From Candidatus Scalindua sp. (lineage in GTDB: Bacteria > Planctomycetota > Brocadiia > Brocadiales > Scalinduaceae), in assembly GCA_030748215.1 (NCBI GenBank), contig JASMMK010000052.1:1-41646 (forward strand): DNA of 41,646 bases, written 5' to 3'. Position numbers and translations under genes: made by a program. The stretch's first letter is position 1; every line of letters starts with the position of its first letter. Of the stretch, positions 19,042 to 28,691 are shown piece by piece. The notes beneath the pieces were generated by a model, which worked only from the letters and a program-made list of their open reading frames with translations, ran no database searches and was not told where the DNA came from.

Positions 19042-19158
19042 GTCATTAACCGCACAGAAAAATCTTCTAAAATTCATTTATAAATAATTCACAATCCAAA
19101 AATTTCAAAATTAAAGACAGGAGTCTGCTTTATAAGTTAATTTCAAGGAGGAAATTAA

Positions 19159-19545
19159 ATGAAATTGAAAGAGCTCAAGGTTTATCAACTTGCAATGAAT
19201 ATTGGTGAGAGGGTGTGGGTGATTGCCGGCAAGTGGAACTATTTTGCCAAAGATACTGTGGGAAAGCAATTAGTTAAATCGACTGATTCAATAGCAGCGA
19301 ACTTAAGTGAAGGATTCGGTCGTTTTCACTATAAGGAAAACAGACAGTTTTGCTATTACAGCCGGGGTTCACTTTACGAAACAAAGACATGGCTAAAAAA
19401 GGCCCACGACCGTCGTCTGATTGCTGACGACGATTTTCAGTCATTACAAAATGACCTTGAAACGATTGCCTATAAACTAAACAATTATATTAAATCCATA
19501 GGACCAAGAACAGATCGAAAACCTACTGACAGTGAAACTAACTGA
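19159..19545 (+). CDS. Four-helix-bundle protein of the S23 (23S intervening-sequence) family
   Basis: A 128-residue protein. It opens LKVYQLAMNIGERVW and contains KQLVKSTDSIAANLSEGFGR, then YYSRGSLYETKTWLKKA and LNNYIKSI. These are the signature segments of the S23/TIGR02436-type four-helix-bundle family, first seen in 23S rRNA intervening sequences and distantly similar to the Avd accessory protein of diversity-generating retroelements. The function is unknown. AAGGAGG precedes the ATG. It sits alone between aspS and recG with inverted AATGAC-type repeats on both sides, which suggests a small mobile cassette rather than part of either operon. No reverse transcriptase is nearby. Confidence 0.88.
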   Translation: MKLKELKVYQLAMNIGERVWVIAGKWNYFAKDTVGKQLVKSTDSIAANLSEGFGRFHYKENRQFCYYSRGSLYETKTWLKKAHDRRLIADDDFQSLQNDLETIAYKLNNYIKSIGPRTDRKPTDSETN

Positions 19546-19585
19546 CATAATGACAACTGGCAACGCCAAGTTCTTGACAGCGAAG

Positions 19586-19603
19586 CCAAATGACTCAATG
19601 ACA
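19586..19603. repeat. Right flank of the S23-like gene, inverted partner of 19009-19025
   Basis: CCAAATGACTCAATGACA differs by one inserted base from the reverse complement of 19009-19025. It lies in a tail (19542-19620) rich in AATGAC and TGACAAC units that runs up to the recG start codon. Confidence 0.65.
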
Positions 19604-19624
19604 ACGAAGTTAATGACTTAAGTT

Positions 19625-21691
19625 ATGTCTACATCCGATTTAGACAAATCTATTCAATACATCAAAGGCGTTGGCCCCAAAAGAGCTCAGACTCTTGGAA
19701 GGCTGGGAATACACACCGTAAAAGATCTTCTCTACTACTTTCCACGTACATATCAGGATAGATCCCGGGTAGAGGAAATTTCGAATTTAACTGATGGCAC
19801 CACTGCAATGGTGAAGGGTATTGTTCTCAACATTAAGTCATTCAGGACCAGGGGGTGGAAAACGGTCTTTGAGGCATCGATTGGTGACGGGACCAGTCTG
19901 CTCCAGGTTAAATGGTTCAACCGACCATATCAGAGTGAAATATTCCAGGTGGATGACCATGTGTTCTTATTTGGCAAGGTCACCTTATATAAGCAGTCAC
20001 TTCAGATGGTGAATCCTGAATATGAGATAGCTTCAGAGGAAGACGGCCCAGCCAAGAGCGTGGGCATACTGCCGATATATCCACTGACAGAGGAGATGAG
20101 GCAAATCAGTTTTCGTAAACTGGTTCAAACAGTTGTTGAGGAACATTTTCACAAGGTTGAAGAGATATTTACTGATGATATTATCAGTAAACATAAGTTT
20201 GTACCGATCACCAACGCGATTAAGAATATTCACTTTCCCGATTCCATGGACAGTCTGGAAGAGTCTAAGAGGCGTCTCAAGTATGAGGAGTTCTTTCTGT
20301 TTGAGACGGCAATGGCACTCCGCAAGCGCGGTATTAAAGAAGTGAGTGGGTATAAATTCCGTATTGGAAAAAATGTCGAAAATCACATCTACAAACTCTT
20401 TCCATTCAAGCTTACTGAAAGCCAGCAGAAAGTAATCAGCGAAATCAATGAAGACATGTGCAGCGAGAGGCCTATGAACCGGTTGTTGCAGGGGGATGTC
20501 GGTTCCGGCAAGACAGCGGTTGCTGTATACGCATTGCTTGCTGCGGTTGCAAACGGCTTCCAGACTGCATTTATGGCGCCTACGGAAATCCTTGCAGAAC
20601 AGCACTATCGAACACTCAGCCATTTGCTGGAAAAAGCTGATGTGGAAATACTCCTTCTCACCGGTGGCGCTAAAACAAAGATAAAGAAGGATAATATTGA
20701 ACGCATAAAACAGGGAGATATTGGCCTTGTTATTGGTACGCATGCATTGATAGATAAAGGTGTGGAGTTTGAGAAACTGGGATTGATTGTGATTGACGAA
20801 CAGCACAAGTTTGGTGTGATGCAGCGTACACGACTGAGGAAGAAGGGATGTAAGTTTCAACCGGACGTGCTAGTCATGACGGCAACCCCAATACCCAGAA
20901 GCCTTTCTCTCACAGTTTTTGGTGATCTTGACATTTCCACCATTGATGAGCTTCCACCCGGACGTACACCGGTTGAGACATATCGTGTGCCTGCCAAAAA
21001 GGAGAATGATGCGTACGCATTTATTCGTAAAGAGATAGAGAAGGGGAGGCAGGCATTTGTCGTATATCCGTTAGTTGATGAATCTGAAAAACTAGAACTC
21101 AAGTCTGCAACTGTAGAAGCTGAGAGACTCAGGGATGAAGTATTCGCGGGATTAAATGTCGGGCTGTTGCATGGCCAGTTAAAACCGGAGTTGAAGGAGT
21201 TGATAATGTCTGATTTTATTAATCATAAGTATGACATTCTTGTGTCCACTATTGTTATAGAGGTGGGGATTGATGTACCGAATGCAACCGTTATGGCGAT
21301 TGAACACGCGGAACGGTTTGGCCTCGCACAGTTACACCAACTCAGGGGCAGGATAGGGCGAAGCGCACACCAGTCATATTGCCTGCTATTTGGAATACAG
21401 AAGAGCGCAGAATCCCGTCAAAGGATAAAGACAATGATGGATACAAATGACGGTTTCAAGATAGCGGAAGAGGATCTGAAACTGAGGGGTCCGGGTGAAT
21501 TTTTTGGTACAAGACAACATGGCCTGCCAGAATTCAAGATAGGCGACATAATCAATGATTACGATATTATTAAACTGGCACGCACGGATGCCTTTGAACT
21601 CGTCAAATCAAACGACTCAAAGAAGCAGATATTGCTCAGTAGGATCATGGAAAGGTTTAAGGGTACACTTGATTTGATAAATACCGGGTGA
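19625..21691 (+). CDS. recG: ATP-dependent DNA helicase RecG
   Basis: A 688-residue protein of family length that remodels stalled replication forks and branched DNA. The N-terminal wedge region has IKGVGPKRAQTLGRLGI (helix-hairpin-helix-like) and an OB fold. The helicase core has Walker A GDVGSGKTAVA (near residue 290), the DEQH box DEQHKFGVMQRTRL, motif III MTATPIPRSL, VSTIVIEVGIDVPNA, and motif VI QLHQLRGRIGRS. The C-terminal motif LKLRGPGEFFGTRQHGLPEF is characteristic of RecG. The start lies directly after the AATGAC repeat tail and has no clear ribosome site. All core motifs are intact. Confidence 0.97.
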   Translation: MSTSDLDKSIQYIKGVGPKRAQTLGRLGIHTVKDLLYYFPRTYQDRSRVEEISNLTDGTTAMVKGIVLNIKSFRTRGWKTVFEASIGDGTSLLQVKWFNRPYQSEIFQVDDHVFLFGKVTLYKQSLQMVNPEYEIASEEDGPAKSVGILPIYPLTEEMRQISFRKLVQTVVEEHFHKVEEIFTDDIISKHKFVPITNAIKNIHFPDSMDSLEESKRRLKYEEFFLFETAMALRKRGIKEVSGYKFRIGKNVENHIYKLFPFKLTESQQKVISEINEDMCSERPMNRLLQGDVGSGKTAVAVYALLAAVANGFQTAFMAPTEILAEQHYRTLSHLLEKADVEILLLTGGAKTKIKKDNIERIKQGDIGLVIGTHALIDKGVEFEKLGLIVIDEQHKFGVMQRTRLRKKGCKFQPDVLVMTATPIPRSLSLTVFGDLDISTIDELPPGRTPVETYRVPAKKENDAYAFIRKEIEKGRQAFVVYPLVDESEKLELKSATVEAERLRDEVFAGLNVGLLHGQLKPELKELIMSDFINHKYDILVSTIVIEVGIDVPNATVMAIEHAERFGLAQLHQLRGRIGRSAHQSYCLLFGIQKSAESRQRIKTMMDTNDGFKIAEEDLKLRGPGEFFGTRQHGLPEFKIGDIINDYDIIKLARTDAFELVKSNDSKKQILLSRIMERFKGTLDLINTG

Positions 21692-21708
21692 CCCTATTAA
21701 CAGTGTGG

Positions 21709-21767
21709 CGCCCACCCGTATCGTATTTCCAGCCAGAAGCGCATTCTGGATGGGACGGGTGGATGCG
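21709..21767. repeat. Imperfect long hairpin between convergent genes
   Basis: The outer arms CGCCCACCCGT (21709-21719) and ACGGGTGGATGCG (21755-21767) pair with one bulge. An inner perfect hairpin CCAGAA-GCGCA-TTCTGG spans 21733-21749. The element sits between recG and a convergent gene. It lacks a T-run on either strand, so it looks like a REP/structured repeat more than a classic terminator. Confidence 0.55.
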
Positions 21768-21776
21768 ATATTTGAT

Positions 21777-22409
21777 TTATTTAATGAATGTGTCTGATGA
21801 TTTATTTGACGCGAAGACTATTGGATACTTTTCTCTCTTCGGTGGTTTCTGGATCTCTGGTTTTAACGTAACCAGCATCTTTGTCATGATTTCTACAACG
21901 CGCTCTTTTGCTCCCGGTCTTTGCGCCGGAAGCCCATATGCGACAGCTCTTATTTCCCATTTATCCAGAATTTTAGAAAACAGAAGAATAACATGCCCTT
22001 TATTTTCCTTGCTGAAAACCACCTCTAATGGAATCTGTAAATACGATGGATGGTTTTTCCAGTACGATGTATCTCCTCCGCTCACTGCAACGTTGTAATA
22101 GAGGGTAGGATCCATATCGGTTTTATGGTTCGATGGGAGGCCAAATTCATCAGTGAAAATTTTTAGCAATTTGCTGACATCAAGAATCTGTTCAGCTCTT
22201 TTCTCAGAAGTATAATCTTTGGGGTAGTGAAATAACACTGAAGCATCAGAATATTCTGCGCGAGCCATATGCTTGAAGAAGTCTACAGAGAGTGATACGA
22301 GTTGGGCTTCGACCGGGTCCTGATTCTCAATCGAATCCTGACCTGATGTACGGGTGCTCAGAAGCGAAAGAAGCATACAGCATGATAAAATTAGAATACT
22401 TTTTTTCAT
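21777..22409 (-). CDS. Exported protein of unknown function
   Basis: A 210-residue protein with an N-terminal signal peptide (MKKSILILSCCMLLSLLSTRTSGQD; a Cys pair at residues 10-11 lies inside the hydrophobic core but is not a clear lipobox). The mature part begins with a helix (VEAQLVSLSVDFFKHMARAEY). Later strands such as IPLEVVFSKENKGHVILLFSKILDKWEIRAVAYG recall NTF2-like or DUF-type periplasmic folds, but I recognise no family. GGAGG lies ten bases upstream of the ATG. It is monocistronic and convergent with recG. Confidence 0.65.
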   Translation of the reverse strand: MKKSILILSCCMLLSLLSTRTSGQDSIENQDPVEAQLVSLSVDFFKHMARAEYSDASVLFHYPKDYTSEKRAEQILDVSKLLKIFTDEFGLPSNHKTDMDPTLYYNVAVSGGDTSYWKNHPSYLQIPLEVVFSKENKGHVILLFSKILDKWEIRAVAYGLPAQRPGAKERVVEIMTKMLVTLKPEIQKPPKREKYPIVFASNKSSDTFIK

Positions 22410-22725
22410 GAGCTTTTAACCTCCAAAATTATTCATTTTAATTCCGGTTTTTATTCCTAGTGCAAGCTCTATCCATATTATCGGATCATCACAAAAAACT
22501 TTAATTGCGCATCAATAACGCACCTTACATGCCATGGGATTTTAGTGATATATGTTTTATTCTAAAAAAGATATAAGTGCTATCTGCTTGGCATGATAGA
22601 GAAAACAATATTTCTCAATTATTACCTTGAGAGACTGTGACGGGAGTTGTAAAAGAGGCAAAAATTTCCTGTTCAGGAGGGTTTTTGAGTTGCGGGTTAC
22701 GAGTTTGCTCGTTTCCAAAGCAAAG
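22410..22725. other. Intergenic region with repeat-like segment, no gene seen
   Basis: The 316 bases between two minus-strand genes hold no convincing gene. Near 22686-22725 is repeat-like sequence with GAGTTGCGGGTTACGAGTTT and a small hairpin CGAG-TTTG-CTCG (22700-22711), reaching the yjbQ stop codon. Confidence 0.35.
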
Positions 22726-23109
22726 CTAAACCTGAACGTAAAAGTTTCTCGTTCTTGGTCCGTCAAACTCGCAGAAAAAGATGGACTGCCAGGTTCCTAA
22801 TAAAAGCTGTCCATCTTTTATTATAACCCTTACGGATGATCCAAACAGAGATGCCTTGATGTGGGCGTCGCTGTTGCCTTCCATGTGAGAATAGTTGTCT
22901 CGTTGTGGGATCAGCTCTTCAAGTTTTTTGAGTATATCCCGGGGAACGTCAGGGTCAGCGTTCTCATTAATGGTAATCCCGGTTGTGGTGTGGGGAACGA
23001 ATACAGTTGCCACACCTTCCGAAGTCCCTCCAACAAGATCCTGTACCTGTGAGGTTATGTCGATGAACTCGTTACGTTTTGATGTTTTAATAGTGAGTTG
23101 TTTAATCAT
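22726..23109 (-). CDS. yjbQ: YjbQ/UPF0047 family protein
   Basis: A 127-residue protein. VATVFVPHTTTGITINENADPDVPRDI, YSHMEGNSDAHIKASLFGSS and LLLGTWQSIFFCEFDGPRTR are the family signatures. The conserved His residues (PHTT, SHxEGNSDAH) and Asp/Arg form the presumed active site. Members have been annotated as secondary thiamine-phosphate synthases, a weak side activity; the physiological role is unsettled. The C-terminus (FYVQV) is a few residues shorter than usual and abuts repeat-like sequence. The gene is divergent from groEL1. Confidence 0.92.
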   Translation of the reverse strand: MIKQLTIKTSKRNEFIDITSQVQDLVGGTSEGVATVFVPHTTTGITINENADPDVPRDILKKLEELIPQRDNYSHMEGNSDAHIKASLFGSSVRVIIKDGQLLLGTWQSIFFCEFDGPRTRNFYVQV

Positions 23110-23547
23110 TACAGATTCAATCTGTTAATTTAGACTATAAATCATAATATAGTAACTCTCTTAATGGTACTCAATAAAGAGTTATTCATATCATTAATTT
23201 TATATCAAGAATAGATAAAATTTTGCAAATATCAATAGCTTTATCAGTTTAAGTCAATTTATCGGTATCTATACGTAATCTTAAGTCTTAAAGAGCAGAT
23301 TGCCTGCTAATCTTTTTGTTTATGCCAATTTGACATAAGCATATGAAATCATAAAAAAGGCAGCTGCCATAATGGCATCAAACAGGCAGGAATTACAGAT
23401 TTCTATAGAAAACTGATTTGTTGTTATATATGTAACATGTTGCATAATTGGCACATATGATGTGCGTCCGAAATATTGGTATATATTTTGCTATTATACT
23501 GTCGAATCTAATAATATCGAGCTTGCAATTTTTAAAGGAGGTATGTA
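23110..23547. promoter_or_regulatory. Promoter region of the groEL1-groES-groEL2 cluster
   Basis: This AT-rich divergent region contains a perfect palindrome TGCCATAATGGCA (23365-23377) and a near-palindrome TGTAACATGTTGCA (23431-23444) with core AACATGTT. A possible extended -10, TGCTATTAT (23489-23497), lies about 50 bases before the groEL1 start; no good -35 is seen. The CIRCE operator (TTAGCACTC-N9-GAGTGCTAA) is absent, so HrcA control of the usual kind is not supported. Confidence 0.35.
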
Positions 23548-25248
23548 ATGGCAGCAAAGCAGTTGTTATTCAAAGAAGATGCAAGGATGGCAATTAAGAG
23601 GGGGGTTACCAAGTTGGCCAGTGCGGTTAAGTGCACACTGGGGCCAAGAGGTAGAAATGCTGTTCTTGATAAGGGATGGGGAAGTCCTACAATAACAAAA
23701 GATGGTGTATCCGTAGCAGAGGAAATTGAGTTAAAGGATCCGTATGAAAATATGGGTGCAAAACTGGTGAAAGAGGTAGCATCCAAAACCAGTGACATTG
23801 CCGGAGATGGAACTACTACTGCTACAGTGTTGGCTGAAGCTATTTTCAGTAACGGTTTGAAGGCGGTTTCTGCAGGTGTAGATCCCGTCGCTCTTAACCG
23901 TGGCATGAAGGCCGCAACTGATAGTGTTGTGGAGAAGCTTGAGAGTATGAGCAAAAAAATAAAGGACCAGAGCGAAATTGCTAATATTGGAACAATCGCA
24001 TCTAATAACGATAGTGAAGTCGGTAAAATGATTGCAAACGCAATGGAGAAAGTTGGTAAGGATGGTGTTATTACTGTTGAAGAGGGAAAGGGTATTACAT
24101 CAGACGTTGATATAGTTGAAGGTATGCAGTTCGATCGTGGTTATTTGTCGCCTCATTTTGCTACAGATAAGGATAATATGAAGGTTGAGCTGAAAGACGC
24201 TTACGTATTAATTCACGAAGAGAAGATATCAAACATTAAGGGAATTGTTCCTTTACTTGAAAAGGTATCGAAAACTAAAAAACCTCTTTTGATAATTGCA
24301 GAGGATGTAGATGGTGAGGCGTTGGCAACTTTGGTTATAAATAACATTCGTGGTACTATTGTCTGCGCTGCAGTCAAGGCTCCGGGTTATGGAGACCGAA
24401 GAAAAGCGATGATGGATGATATTGCAATACTAACGGGTGGCAAACCTGTCGTTAAGGATTTAGGCATGCAGCTTGAAAGTCTTGAGTTAACAGACCTTGG
24501 AACTGTAAAGAAGGTTAATATCGATTCTGAAAATACGGTCATTGTAAGTGGCGGAGGCAGTGCAAAAAATATAACTTCACGCATAAATCAGATAAGAAAA
24601 GAGGCCGAAGAGACAACTTCTGACTATGATCGTGAAAAATTACAGGAAAGATTGGCTAAATTAGCAGGTGGTGTTGCGCAGATAAATGTTGGCGCATCAA
24701 CTGAAACAGAGATGAAAGAGAAGAAAGCTCGTGTAGAGGATGCGTTACATGCCACACGTGCTGCAATAGCCGAAGGTGTATTGCCTGGTGGTGGCGTTGC
24801 TCTGTTAAGGGCAACCGAGGCATTAGATGATCTGACGTTGAAGGGTGATGAACATTTCGGTGTTGATATTATAAAAAATGCTCTCAGTGCACCAATAAGG
24901 CAGATATCCAAAAACGCCGGACTGGAAGGTGCGGTTGTAGTCAGGAATATCTTGAAGTCAAAAGATAAGGCATATGGATATGATGCAGATAAAGAAGAAT
25001 ATGGTAATCTCATTGAAGCTGGTGTGATTGATCCTGCAAAAGTTACAAGGAGCGCATTGCAGAACGCCTTAAGTATTTCCAGTATTCTGCTTACCAGTGA
25101 TTGCCTGATTTCAGAAGTACCCGGTAAAGATGAAGCTATGATGCCTCCCGGTGGTGGAATGCCTGGTGGCGGTATGGGAGGAATGGGCGGTGGAATGGGT
25201 GGAATGCCTGGAATGGGTGGTATGGGCGGAATGCCTGGAATGATGTAA
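23548..25248 (+). CDS. groEL: 60-kDa chaperonin GroEL, paralogue 1 (Gly-Met tail)
   Basis: A 566-residue ATP-dependent chaperonin subunit. The nucleotide site [14 protein letters not shown] (from about residue 86), GIVPLLEKV and [24 protein letters not shown] are present, including the catalytic Asp of VEDALHATR. The C-terminus carries a long Gly-Met-rich tail (about 30 residues of GGM repeats), longer than the usual 13-residue tail, which projects into the ring cavity. A strong AAAGGAGGT ribosome site precedes the ATG. It is the first gene of a groEL-groES-groEL cluster, an unusual order because groES normally comes first. Confidence 0.95.
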   Translation: MAAKQLLFKEDARMAIKRGVTKLASAVKCTLGPRGRNAVLDKGWGSPTITKDGVSVAEEIELKDPYENMGAKLVKEVASKTSDIAGDGTTTATVLAEAIFSNGLKAVSAGVDPVALNRGMKAATDSVVEKLESMSKKIKDQSEIANIGTIASNNDSEVGKMIANAMEKVGKDGVITVEEGKGITSDVDIVEGMQFDRGYLSPHFATDKDNMKVELKDAYVLIHEEKISNIKGIVPLLEKVSKTKKPLLIIAEDVDGEALATLVINNIRGTIVCAAVKAPGYGDRRKAMMDDIAILTGGKPVVKDLGMQLESLELTDLGTVKKVNIDSENTVIVSGGGSAKNITSRINQIRKEAEETTSDYDREKLQERLAKLAGGVAQINVGASTETEMKEKKARVEDALHATRAAIAEGVLPGGGVALLRATEALDDLTLKGDEHFGVDIIKNALSAPIRQISKNAGLEGAVVVRNILKSKDKAYGYDADKEEYGNLIEAGVIDPAKVTRSALQNALSISSILLTSDCLISEVPGKDEAMMPPGGGMPGGGMGGMGGGMGGMPGMGGMGGMPGMM

Positions 25249-25340
25249 TATATAACCTGATAAACCGGTCGGGGTATTTTCCCCTGATGATATAAATTAT
25301 TTCAGTTTTCATGATAATAAATTAAAAGGAGGTATTTGTT

Positions 25341-25628
25341 ATGGCTATTAGGCCTTTGGATGACAGAGTTGTAATTGAACCGCTTGAAGCGGAAGAAAAG
25401 ACACAGGGTGGAATTGTTCTGCCGGATTCAGCAAAAGAGAAACCAACAAAAGGTAAGGTTGTTTCTGTGGGAGAGGGTAAGCTCCTTGATAGCGGAAAAA
25501 GAGCCGCACTGTTAGTGAAGAAAGGTGATCGGGTTCTTTATGGAAAGTACGCGGGAACAGAAATAACAGTTGGTGGGAAAGATTATCTTATATTAAAAGA
25601 AAACGATATCTTGGCTAAAATCGATTAA
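25341..25628 (+). CDS. groES: 10-kDa co-chaperonin GroES
   Basis: A 95-residue protein with all family features: [44 protein letters not shown], including the mobile loop that binds GroEL, and [14 protein letters not shown] near the C-terminus. It caps the GroEL ring during folding. AAAGGAGG lies upstream of the start. It follows groEL1 by 92 bases and precedes groEL2 by 20, so it may be co-transcribed with either or both and probably serves both chaperonins. Confidence 0.96.
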   Translation: MAIRPLDDRVVIEPLEAEEKTQGGIVLPDSAKEKPTKGKVVSVGEGKLLDSGKRAALLVKKGDRVLYGKYAGTEITVGGKDYLILKENDILAKID

Positions 25629-25648
25629 TCAAGATCAGGAGGAATATT

Positions 25649-27271
25649 ATGGCTGCAAAACAGCTTTTGTTTGATGAAGAGGCAAGGCGCAATATAAAGA
25701 ACGGTATAAAGAAACTGGCCGATGCTGTAAGGGTGACTATGGGTCCTACTGGCAGAAATCTGATCTTGGAAAAGAGCTTTGGTTCACCGACTGTTACTAA
25801 AGATGGTGTTACGGTAGCTAAGGAAGTAGAGCTGGGTGAGCCCTTTGAAAATATGGGTGCAAAAATGGTCTGCGAGGTAGCTTCTAAAACCAGCGATATT
25901 GCAGGTGACGGTACTACAACTGCAACAATCCTGGCTGAAGCGATCTACAATGAGGGGATGAAGTATGTTACTGCAGGCGTCAACACAATGGCTCTGAAAA
26001 GAGGTATTGATAAGGCCGTTGCTGTAGTGGTTGAAGAATTGGCCAGCATATGCAAGAAGGTTAAAGATAGAGAACAGATCGCACAGGTTGGTACGATCTC
26101 CGCTAATAACGACTCTACAATTGGAAACCTGTTAGCAGATGCAATGGATAAAGTAGGTAAAGACGGTGTTATTACGGTCGAAGAAGCGAAAAGTATGGAT
26201 ACTACATTAGATATAGTTGAGGGTATGCAGTTTGATAAGGGGTTTGTTTCACCTTATTTTGTAACAAAGGCCCAAACTATGGAAGTTATCTTTGATGATC
26301 CGTACATATTAATTCATGAAAAGAAGATTTCCAATATGAAAGAGCTGCTGCCTTTACTGGAAAAGCTGGCTGGTGTTGGTAAACCGCTTTTAATTATTTC
26401 AGAAGAGGTAGAAGGTGAAGCACTGGCCATGTTAGTCGTAAATAAACTACGAGGGGTTTTGAATTGTGCTGCGGTTAAAGCGCCTGGGTTTGGAGATAGA
26501 CGGAAGGCCATGCTGGAGGATATAGCAATTCTGACAAATGGTCGTTTAATATCAGAAGACCTTGGAGTGCAGCTGGAGACTCTGGAACTTGATGACCTTG
26601 GGACTGCGAAGCGTGTTACGATTGACAAGGAAAACACTACAATAATAGAAGGTAGTGGTAAGAAATCAGATGTGCAGGGCAGGATTTCTCAGATTAGAAA
26701 TCAGATTGAACAGACTACATCTGATTATGACAAGGAGAAACTTCAGGAAAGACTGGCAAAGCTTACCGGTGGTGTTGCAGTGATAAATGTAGGTGGAGCT
26801 ACTGAAGCTGAAGTGAACGAAAGGAAATCTCGTGTAGAAGACGCATTGAATGCAACAAGGGCTGCTGTAGAGGAGGGTATTGTTCCCGGAGGTGGAGTCG
26901 CCCTGGTCAGAACTATATCAAAAGTTGATGAATTACGCAAAAAGCTAAGAGGTGATGAAAAAATGGGTGCAGATATAATAGCGAAAGCTATTGAAGCGCC
27001 TCTAAGGCAAATTGTGTCCAACACAGGTGGTGAAGGTTCAGTAATTGTTGAAGAAGTAAAAGAAAAGAGTACTAACACCGGATTTGATGCAAACACTTCT
27101 GAATTCGTGGATATGTTTGAAAGAGGAATTATTGACCCTACAAAAGTTTCACGAACTGCACTGCAGAATGCAGCAAGTATTGCAGGGCTCATGTTAACTA
27201 CCGATGTAATGGTTACAGAGTTAAAAGAGGATGAAGAAGAGGAAAACCCGGTTGAGGGCAGTGTCTCTTAA
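25649..27271 (+). CDS. groEL: 60-kDa chaperonin GroEL, paralogue 2 (acidic tail)
   Basis: A 540-residue second chaperonin of the same family, with [39 protein letters not shown] and [17 protein letters not shown]. It differs clearly from paralogue 1 in sequence. It lacks the Gly-Met tail and ends in an acidic stretch ([15 protein letters not shown]), so the cavity bottom should differ, hinting at different client proteins. AGGAGG lies upstream of the ATG, 20 bases after groES. A strong terminator follows at 27307-27333. Catalytic residues are intact. Confidence 0.95.
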   Translation: MAAKQLLFDEEARRNIKNGIKKLADAVRVTMGPTGRNLILEKSFGSPTVTKDGVTVAKEVELGEPFENMGAKMVCEVASKTSDIAGDGTTTATILAEAIYNEGMKYVTAGVNTMALKRGIDKAVAVVVEELASICKKVKDREQIAQVGTISANNDSTIGNLLADAMDKVGKDGVITVEEAKSMDTTLDIVEGMQFDKGFVSPYFVTKAQTMEVIFDDPYILIHEKKISNMKELLPLLEKLAGVGKPLLIISEEVEGEALAMLVVNKLRGVLNCAAVKAPGFGDRRKAMLEDIAILTNGRLISEDLGVQLETLELDDLGTAKRVTIDKENTTIIEGSGKKSDVQGRISQIRNQIEQTTSDYDKEKLQERLAKLTGGVAVINVGGATEAEVNERKSRVEDALNATRAAVEEGIVPGGGVALVRTISKVDELRKKLRGDEKMGADIIAKAIEAPLRQIVSNTGGEGSVIVEEVKEKSTNTGFDANTSEFVDMFERGIIDPTKVSRTALQNAASIAGLMLTTDVMVTELKEDEEEENPVEGSVS

Positions 27272-27306
27272 CTAAATGACTGAAAAAATTGAATAGCTGT
27301 TTTGCG

Positions 27307-27333
27307 AAAAGGCCGCATTTATGTGGCCTTTTT
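27307..27333 (+). terminator. Rho-independent terminator of the groE cluster
   Basis: AAAAGGCCGCA pairs with TGTGGCCTTTT (11 pairs including one G-U) around a TTTA loop, and the stem runs into a T5 tract. It lies 35 bases after the groEL2 stop and separates the groE cluster from dnaJ. Confidence 0.85.
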
Positions 27334-27522
27334 GCTTTCATACTTCTACGATTTCTCAGAATAGAACCAGCTTGACATTTAATTTATCACTTGTATTATA
27401 TAGTGTCTATGGAGTTGGTATTTGAATTTAAGCTCTTGTGTAGCTTGAGCTTACAGGTTTGTAGATATAGTGGATAGATATTAAGTTTTTAGGCAGCCTT
27501 TTTGGTAATCTATAGCTAAAAA

Positions 27523-28650
27523 ATGGAAAAAGAAGACTATTATAATGTTCTCGGAGTCGATAGAAGCGCGAGTCCAGATGATGTAAAGCGCGCTTATCGG
27601 AAATTAGCATTGAAGTATCATCCTGACAAAAATCAGGGTAACAAGAAGGCAGAGGAGAAGTTTAAAATTGCCGCTGAAGCATACGAAGTGATCAGCGATC
27701 CTGAAAAGAGACAAAGATACGATCAATATGGTCATGAGGGGTTAAGAGGTGGGGATGCAAGAGGGTTTGGCAATTTTGAAGATATCTTTGATGCATTTGG
27801 TGATATCTTTGGTGGTGGTGGCGGCGGAGGAGGCATTTTTGAGGATTTTTTTGGTGGCGGGAGAAGGCAGGCCGAAAAACGCGGTGCCAGTTTAAGATGT
27901 GATGTTGCGATAGATTTTAAAGATGTCGCTACCGGTATTGAGAAGACAATAGAAATTACCAAAAGAGACTTTTGTGAAGAGTGCCGGGGGACAGGTGCCA
28001 AGAAAGGAACATCTCCGGTTTCCTGCCCTTATTGCAAGGGCAAAGGTGAGATTCATCAGAGACAGGGCTTTTTTACGATAAGAACCACATGTCCAAAGTG
28101 TCAGGGTAACGGAAAAATAATTGAAACACCCTGTGGAAAATGTAAGGGAAATGGTGTGTACCCAAAAAAGTCTAATATCAAGGTCCAGGTTCCTGCCGGT
28201 ATTGAAGATGGTGCGAGATTACGTGTTACGGGCCAGGGTGAGTCCGGACCAAATGGAGCACACCCGGGAGATTTATATTGTGACATACACATAAAACCAC
28301 ATTCGATTTTCAAGAGACAGAATTACGATATTATTTGTGAATTCCCAATTACTTTTACTCAGGCAGCATTGGGATGTGAAATTGAGGTGCCTACTATTCT
28401 TGGAAAAATGAGAAAAGTAAGGATACCTGTGGGAATGCAGAGTGATGATATAATTTCGGTTAAAGGGGAAGGTTTTCCACATGTTCGTGGTTTTGGGGTA
28501 GGGAACCTTTTAGTACATGTGGTTGTTGAAACGCCAACTAAATTGACTCAAAGACAGGAAGAGTTGTTGAGAGAATTTGCAGAATCAGAACATAAGAATG
28601 TAACGCCTAAAAGAAAGAACTTCTTTAAGAAGGTGAAAAAACTCTTTTAA
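27523..28650 (+). CDS. dnaJ: Chaperone protein DnaJ (type I Hsp40)
   Basis: A 375-residue protein with the full type I layout. The J domain ([31 protein letters not shown]) has the HPD motif that stimulates DnaK. A Gly/Phe-rich linker ([10 protein letters not shown]) follows, then four CxxCxGxG zinc motifs ([32 protein letters not shown], about residues 145-210) and two C-terminal substrate-binding beta domains. It delivers unfolded clients to DnaK, which is not in this window. grpE follows 41 bases downstream. No good ribosome site is seen before the ATG. Confidence 0.97.
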   Translation: MEKEDYYNVLGVDRSASPDDVKRAYRKLALKYHPDKNQGNKKAEEKFKIAAEAYEVISDPEKRQRYDQYGHEGLRGGDARGFGNFEDIFDAFGDIFGGGGGGGGIFEDFFGGGRRQAEKRGASLRCDVAIDFKDVATGIEKTIEITKRDFCEECRGTGAKKGTSPVSCPYCKGKGEIHQRQGFFTIRTTCPKCQGNGKIIETPCGKCKGNGVYPKKSNIKVQVPAGIEDGARLRVTGQGESGPNGAHPGDLYCDIHIKPHSIFKRQNYDIICEFPITFTQAALGCEIEVPTILGKMRKVRIPVGMQSDDIISVKGEGFPHVRGFGVGNLLVHVVVETPTKLTQRQEELLREFAESEHKNVTPKRKNFFKKVKKLF

Positions 28651-28691
28651 ATAATACACTCTTATGAAATCATTGGAGGAAATTTGTTGTG

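Noticed and set aside
20033..20860. Long (275 codon) minus-strand frame inside recG
   Set aside because: Lies entirely antisense to an intact recG with all helicase motifs; no independent coding evidence.
23440..23470. Possible sigma-54 promoter (TTGGCAC...GTGC) upstream of groEL1
   Set aside because: The GG to GC spacing is 12 bases rather than 10 and the -12 element is poor.
23110..23547. CIRCE operator for HrcA
   Set aside because: No TTAGCACTC...GAGTGCTAA pair or close variant is present.
23532..23954. Minus-strand frame covering the start of groEL1, and similar antisense frames over groEL1 and groEL2
   Set aside because: Serine/alanine-rich shadow frames of conserved chaperonin codons, with no ribosome site and no family motif.
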